Below are positions 58,491-64,000 of a DNA stretch of 64,000 bases, in pieces (the stretch's first letter is position 1; each line of letters starts with the position of its first letter). Position numbers and translations under genes: made by a program. Origin of the DNA: Acanthaster planci (Eukaryota; Echinodermata; Asteroidea; Valvatida; Acanthasteridae); contig NW_019091356.1 of assembly GCF_001949145.1 (NCBI RefSeq), forward strand, positions 2,591,202 through 2,655,201. Direction: 5' to 3'. Below the pieces are notes generated by a model. That model was given only the letters and a program-made list of their open reading frames with translations, ran no database searches and was not told the DNA's origin.

Positions 58491-59212
58491 CACATGCCAT
58501 AACATGGCTACAGGGGTGTCTGAAAAATATGTAAGTAAAACTGCTCAACAAATAATTGGAAAGTTTAAAATTTCAAACCAGGCTTGCAACTTGAAGTTTG
58601 ACCCCCCCCAAAAAAACAAGGGAATGCCAATCTTTACAAGATTTTGTTTCCAATGTTTAATGGCATGACTTTGAAGTGAAAAACAAGGAGGTCAGCTGAT
58701 CAGAGGAAAAGTCCCATGCCTGTAAAACTAATTTTGACTCTCTGACTCGGGAATTATTCACAAATGGGAATAAACTATGTGCTTTGACTGGTCTTAAATG
58801 TTCGTTCGAAACAAGCTCAGGCGACTGGACACTGGTAATGTCCCCCGCCTGCGGCTCATGTATTATCAATGTCCATTTTCTTGATCCAGTCTCAAGCAGT
58901 TGCATATGTGTACGTAGACTTACCATGTGTACAGGAACATGAAGATGGGTGTTGTGCATTTTCATGTTGTAACATGGTGGTGTAGAGGGCGCTCTTTTCA
59001 ACTATCTGCTGGCACCATGCCAGAAGTAATAATGCCATGTTGCAATAAATTTAGATTTGCTGATCTGTTTGATTTAATTACATGACCAGACAAGGATAGG
59101 ACTAACAACAGAGTTTGAAACACGAGAGTAAGGTGTCCTATACTTCACAAATCTTCAAAATTGCTATACATTTTACAAACCGACCCGCACCACCAAGTTA
59201 AATTACAGCATT
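58491..59212. other. Spacer between SDR and separase
   Basis: I see no gene or clear repeat here, only short chance frames. It lies between the end of the MITE-like element and the presumed end of the separase transcript. Confidence 0.4.
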
Positions 59213-60184
59213 TTTATTCATTTTATCAGCAACATTTACATTCAAATTTACAAAACAAAAAAATGCATCTCACATCAGGAATTATCTTGAACACGTATTA
59301 CAATTGGAAAATTATATCTTTAAAAAAGAAACGTCTACAAACAAACACATTTAACAAGGATTTTGAGAATAACTATGGACTTTTCGAGGTCAAACACCAG
59401 TGAACAGTGGAAAGCTTGGGTTCTATTGGATTAGGCCAAGGCAAGTCTGAACAAGAAATGCTGTTAACAAAGGACTTCACAAATAATACTGAACTGCCAT
59501 GTCTCTTGGCATGACCAGAAGTACCAGAAAGATTTTCTGAGTGTTTGATTGAAAAACAAAAACAGAAACAAACATTGAGAAGAAAGCACATTCCTTATTT
59601 TCATGCTAAATACAAGTGACACTCAAATTCACTGTCGATGGTAATTTTTAACATTCTAATCCTCCAGAAGACAAGGGGGACATCGCTATGCAATATATAT
59701 TTTTATGCACAGACATCATTACAAGGTTTTGGATTAGAGGCCATTGTATGAAACGTAATAATTTCAATTTTTTGAAACGATCAAAAACCAAGAAAAGATT
59801 GAACAAGCACCAAGCCTTTCCTTACTCTGCAATGGATAGCTTAGCTTCTATTTATTATCATTACTACAATCTCGACCATAAATTGCCTATTCCTGGCCTT
59901 AAAAGAAACGTGCACTCTACCAAAGTTTGAGCACAAAACAAAGTATTATAGATACAGTTGTACTAGGTCAACAGCTCATTGGATGAAATCCTCCGTAACA
60001 AATGCTGAACAATTTTACTTTGAAACTTGAGCAATTGATGATAGCAGAAATACCGCAGGTCACTTCAGCAACTTTGCACAAATTAATCATTGACACTATT
60101 GCTGAAATGTAAACTTCAGTAAACCTTACATTTAAAGGCGATGCTTACTGCTGCGGGTGATGTGTTCACGAGAACCAACAAGGC
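59213..60184 (-). other. Probable separase 3' untranslated region
   Basis: Downstream of the separase stop on the minus strand; non-coding and AT-rich. Minus-strand AATAAA signals appear as tttatt at 59851-59856 and 59213-59218. The extent is a guess. Confidence 0.4.
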
Positions 60185-63100
60185 TTACCGCGGCCCTTCT
60201 TGCATGCACACAGGGAGTCCGTACACAACCGGGGAGCACCCGATGAGGTGCTGCAGCTTACAGGCCTGCCTGGCTTCCGCCATGCCATCCAGTAGACTCC
60301 CTCCCCCGTCCAGCCAGGACCGCAGCAGCTGCTCCAGGAAGCGGTCGATGTCGCGGTCCGTCACGTCCCACAGGTTGGCAACCAGGCATGGGCTGAAGAA
60401 TTTTTAAAAATGGTCAAATGTATGAATTTGCCCCTGGACAAAATCCATTTGCATCTAGTTCTGACAAACTGAGCGCATGGCCAAAGTGCGAATACATGTA
60501 TAAATTCAAATATGGGGTGTCACTATGCTCGTGTCCATGGGCAGGCACTTTACCACAACTGGCTCTTCTTACCACCAAGGAGCCATGGGCACGTGAGTTG
60601 CTCATAATTTGTCAAACACTGAAGCGTAAATTACCCTTAGATTAAAAAAAAATAAATAAATAAAATTCTCTGATGTGAAAGGTTCGTAATCTGGACACAA
60701 ATGGATGCGCTCAAAACTTTTAAGAAAAAATTGTAGGTGAAACTTTCGAACTGCATTTGCTGCTATGATGTTAATAAGATGGGTCGCTCCTTTACAATAT
60801 ACAACCTAATTGAGGTAAGGTTACCAAACAACTAAATCCACTTTTGTGTTCGATCCTGATGGTTCTATTTCTCAGGAAGGGAAAATCTGAAATAGGTATA
60901 AAAAGGTCCTGGGTTTTTAGCATTACCATTCGGCTACAAGGTAGTTCAGCACCATGCCATTGGCCTCCTGGGTACCAGTGACGTGGAGCCGGCCGCTGCT
61001 GCAACCAATCAGAAGGCTCGTTGCACGGCACGTCAGTCTTTGGATGTCGTCGCCTGTCAGGAATTCCCGCCCGTTGCCATGACCACAAAAGCTGCAGGTT
61101 AGGGGAAAATTTTTTCTATTTTGTTAAAATATTCACACTTTTTACAGTAGCTTTTTTTCAGATTTACAATCATATTTGCCACTCCGTATCTGCCTTGAGC
61201 AGAAGCACCCCCTCATCAGTTGAAAAGAGCCATGTTGGTAGGAAGTGTTCATATTTTTGTTAGCAATGCGACGGCAATACTAGCATTTCACAGACGTTCA
61301 TGAACCAGCGAAATGCAGTTCCTACCAAAGGAGTCTCCGCTGCTAGGAAAATTGTGCCCTCCCTTGGTACAGCTCAGAGCTCAGAGAATGTATGCACAGT
61401 GCACCAGAACCAGGGGCAGTTTTTGGTGTGTGAATTCATTGACAATGAAGGTTCAAAGCACCTACTCGCGCAAATCACTGGGAACAATAGCCTTCCTTCC
61501 ATGATAGTGCATCATGCGAGTGCTCTTTATTTGAGGGAAAAAAAATGACATTCACTGCATTGTTAAGGCGTATTTCTTGCTACATAATTGTGTGCTGTTT
61601 AAATGCTATGAATCCACTAAGAATCAAAACATGACAAAAAACCTCTCCTTTTAATGCACACACTGAAATATACAATGTGAACATCTACTGCTTAGGTCTC
61701 ATTTTTCCAGCCAGACGGTTGGGTATGATTTTACATAGTGAGGACCGTTCTTTGGTGGGAACGCACCTCTTGGGTGTAGACTGATGATAGATGCGCATTT
61801 GGCATGGGACCTGCAGAGCATGCCCGCCCATTATCTGTAAGAAGGGATACTCGCGTGGGTGCCAGCCACATTCACGAGGTCAGTTTGGAAAACTTCTTAA
61901 CAGTTTGTCCCTTCTTTGCCGGCAAAGGTGCGCTTGAACTCAGAATGGTTTAATAGCCCCAAACAAATTTTGATGTCAACACTGACACTGGACGTACGAA
62001 CCAACCTCATGAAGCAGGAACCAATTTCTTAGCACTGTCAAGCAGAGAGTTTGCCTATAGCATAGAAATATACGCGTAGCAAATATGTATGTAGGTTATC
62101 GGCCAAAAGAGCCATACAAAGTGTGTGAACTTCAGCTGGTTCTCCGCTCATTTTTGCTAAGCACGGACACCTGCCAAGCAACATTTTTTTGCTGTGAAAT
62201 TGGGCTCAGGTTATCAACACTGAGTGACAGGGCCTAGCTACAGAAAAAAAAAAAGGGAGGTTGGGAAACTCACACAAAGAGCTGGTGGTCTGTGAGGGCA
62301 GACCTATACTCCTCCTTTGTGGGTGGTCTAGCGACCACACCCTTCCATCCATTCTCCCTGAAGATGGGAACAAATTGTAGAAACTGACATGAACGGTTCA
62401 CTACTGAGAGACTGGAGAAACCACAGGGGGAGATTACCAACTCATGGAGGGAAAACAAAAAGTGGCTCCTTTTTTTCATTTGTGCAAATACGTTGATGCG
62501 AGTAGTGTAAGTAGTCCACAGCTTTTCCATAAAGCGCTGCGTATGCTCTCTGTGATGCATGCCAAAATCCAACAAGTGATAGAAGAATTCAGAGTAACTG
62601 TTTGGGATCTGGATGGTGACTTATCCTATGGAGTACCGAAGTGTGATGTCTCTGTGAACCAGAAAGTGCAGTGTAAACGGATGGAGTGCGCGCGCGCGTT
62701 GGTTCACACGCTGGTTCTCGCGCTAATGCCTTTTACACACTGATTGTGCGTGTGACGTATCCACTTTGGTACTCTTTTGTGATAATTTTAATTAATTTAA
62801 AGAGCCTTACAGCACTGCAAGAAAGTTGTCATTTTCTTAAGACATGCAACTGGTGAGGGTGAGAAAAATTAGTAACTTGAAACCAATCCCAAACCAAAAC
62901 TGCCGCCCCTAAAATACCAGCCTATCACAAGCTTACTTCTCAAACCACTTTTGGAATGTCTTCTGCGTGTTGGCAAGGTCGTTGGACGGGTTCAGGACGT
63001 AGAAGGCATCGGATGGGTCTATCGGTGGTGGAGTGGAAAGGCAAGTCGGGGAGGTGAGCTGGGTACCGCTGGCCCTGCGGAGCCAGGAGAGGATGAAGTA

Positions 63101-63811
63101 CAAGCTGGGCATCCGGCAGACGGGGCTCTCCCTCAGGATGGGGGTGGTCTCCCAAGGCAGCTGCTGGATTTGCTGCCAAAAGTATAAGGACAAAACAGCG
63201 GTTAATCTATGTGATTGAATTTACTGTTAAACAAGTCTGAATAAGCCAATTCGGAATTTCAAAAAGCCAAGGTCTTTCGAGAACAAAGCGCATGCATGAG
63301 TCAATGTATGGCTACACTAATAGGACTGACTATTGTGCGTGCGTACTGCTGTTCCCGCATGACCTCGGACATGCTTCAGTTTGGGCATGCACTGTTGGAA
63401 TACCGATCTGCCTCATTGATTCATTCATAACGCTGATTTCATTGCTCTTTGTGTATCCGGAGAAAAAAGAGGCCCAGGGGTGTAAGTGAATTATCCCTTC
63501 AGATGAAGTGTTTATTCTCAGCTTCAGGTCTGACTACTTCCTGGGCAACAACTGCTTCAAAGTAGACGTTTAAAAATGGACTAGGCAGCGATGTTTGACG
63601 AGGTCATGATTGAACTTGAAGTCCGACGTACCTTGTCCAGAATGAGAATCACTGGTTCCCTGCGCGGTGTTGGTGCCAATTTTTCAGCCAGCTGCTTGAC
63701 AGAGGCCGTAAGACTGGAGTGCTGCTCAGAGCCGGGTGAGAGACCGGTCAAACTGGCGAGGGCGCTGCTCAGCTGCAGCTTGCTGAGCTTCAGACATGAT
63801 TCCAGGAGGCA
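60185..63811 (-). CDS. ESPL1: Separase (ESPL1), C-terminal protease domain, 5' part outside window
   Basis: Separase is the CD-clan cysteine protease that cleaves cohesin at anaphase. Exons, 5' to 3': 63811-63632, 63172-62937, 62357-62274, 61091-60927, 60392-60185. They join in phase to 290 codons plus stop. Motifs in order: PVILILDK then QIQQLPWE, FYVLNPSNDLANTQ, GWKGVV, LFVFCGHGNG with catalytic His (codon 61081-61079), LLIGCSSG with catalytic Cys (61003-61001), and NLWDVTDRDIDRF. His and Cys are 26 residues apart, as in human separase (2003 and 2029). The end YGLPVCMQEGPR resembles the human C-terminus YGLPVSLR. The stop TAA (60187-60185) lies inside a good donor-like GTAAGC, so a further 3' exon is possible though not needed. 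The N-terminal part lies beyond the window. Confidence 0.95.
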
Positions 63812-63884
63812 CTAAATTGAAGACGAGGAATGACAAAACATTTTTTAAAAAAATGTGATCTAACGGCGGAGATGGTAGCAATTC

Positions 63885-64000
63885 AAAGTCCAATTCAAGT
63901 CACAAGTCCTTTGGTCTGGTCACAAGTCCAGTCAAAAGTCATTTGGTCAAAACAAAAGGCAAGTCACAAGTCTCTCTGTTAGAGTACAAGTCAAGTCACA
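63885..64000. repeat. Degenerate (CAAGTCA) simple repeat at window edge
   Basis: CAAGTCACAAGTC-like units recur through the last 115 bases, interspersed with TTTGGTC. The array runs off the window. It lies in a separase intron or upstream region. Confidence 0.8.

Overview
This is eukaryotic genomic DNA. It carries four intron-rich genes separated by repeat-rich spacers. GT-AG introns of about 0.2-2.5 kb, GC-rich exons in AT-rich surroundings, tRNA-derived SINEs, a degraded LINE, foldback elements and many TACATG runs suggest an invertebrate metazoan. The proteins are close to vertebrate orthologues, so an invertebrate deuterostome (echinoderm, hemichordate or amphioxus) is my best guess. I cannot fix the phylum from sequence alone.

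Layout: (1) 1-2090 is intergenic. (2) POFUT2, the ER protein O-fucosyltransferase 2, lies on the minus strand; its eight coding exons (11987 to 3523) join in frame to 444 aa, and its probable 3'UTR contains a ~330 bp inverted repeat. (3) About 12070-26150 is a repeat-rich spacer with a SINE, a short hairpin element, a foldback element carrying a nested insertion with an 8-bp target duplication, a deleted LINE, a 149-bp tandem duplication and one orphan exon-like segment. (4) A STAT5/6-class STAT gene lies on the plus strand (26153 to 47774); its exons encode the N-domain, coiled coil, DNA-binding, linker and SH2 domains and the Tyr-704 activation site. It has two homologous tandem versions of one DNA-binding-domain exon (35889-35987 and 36502-36594), and at least two possible C-termini. 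(5) An SDR9C-type retinol/steroid dehydrogenase gene lies on the plus strand (53712-57020; four exons, 338 aa) and includes a GC-AG intron. (6) The C-terminal protease part of separase (ESPL1) lies on the minus strand (63811 to 60185; six exons, 290 aa, catalytic His and Cys present); its 5' part is outside the window. The SDR and separase genes are convergent.

The genes do not form one pathway. However, STAT next to an SDR9C gene recalls human 12q13, where STAT6 lies close to RDH16, SDR9C7 and HSD17B6, and ESPL1 is also on 12q13. The most novel-looking feature is the duplicated STAT exon pair, which looks like mutually exclusive splicing in the part of the DNA-binding domain that contacts the DNA spacer. 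I worked out exon boundaries by hand from splice signals, reading frame and family similarity; no transcript or database search was run.
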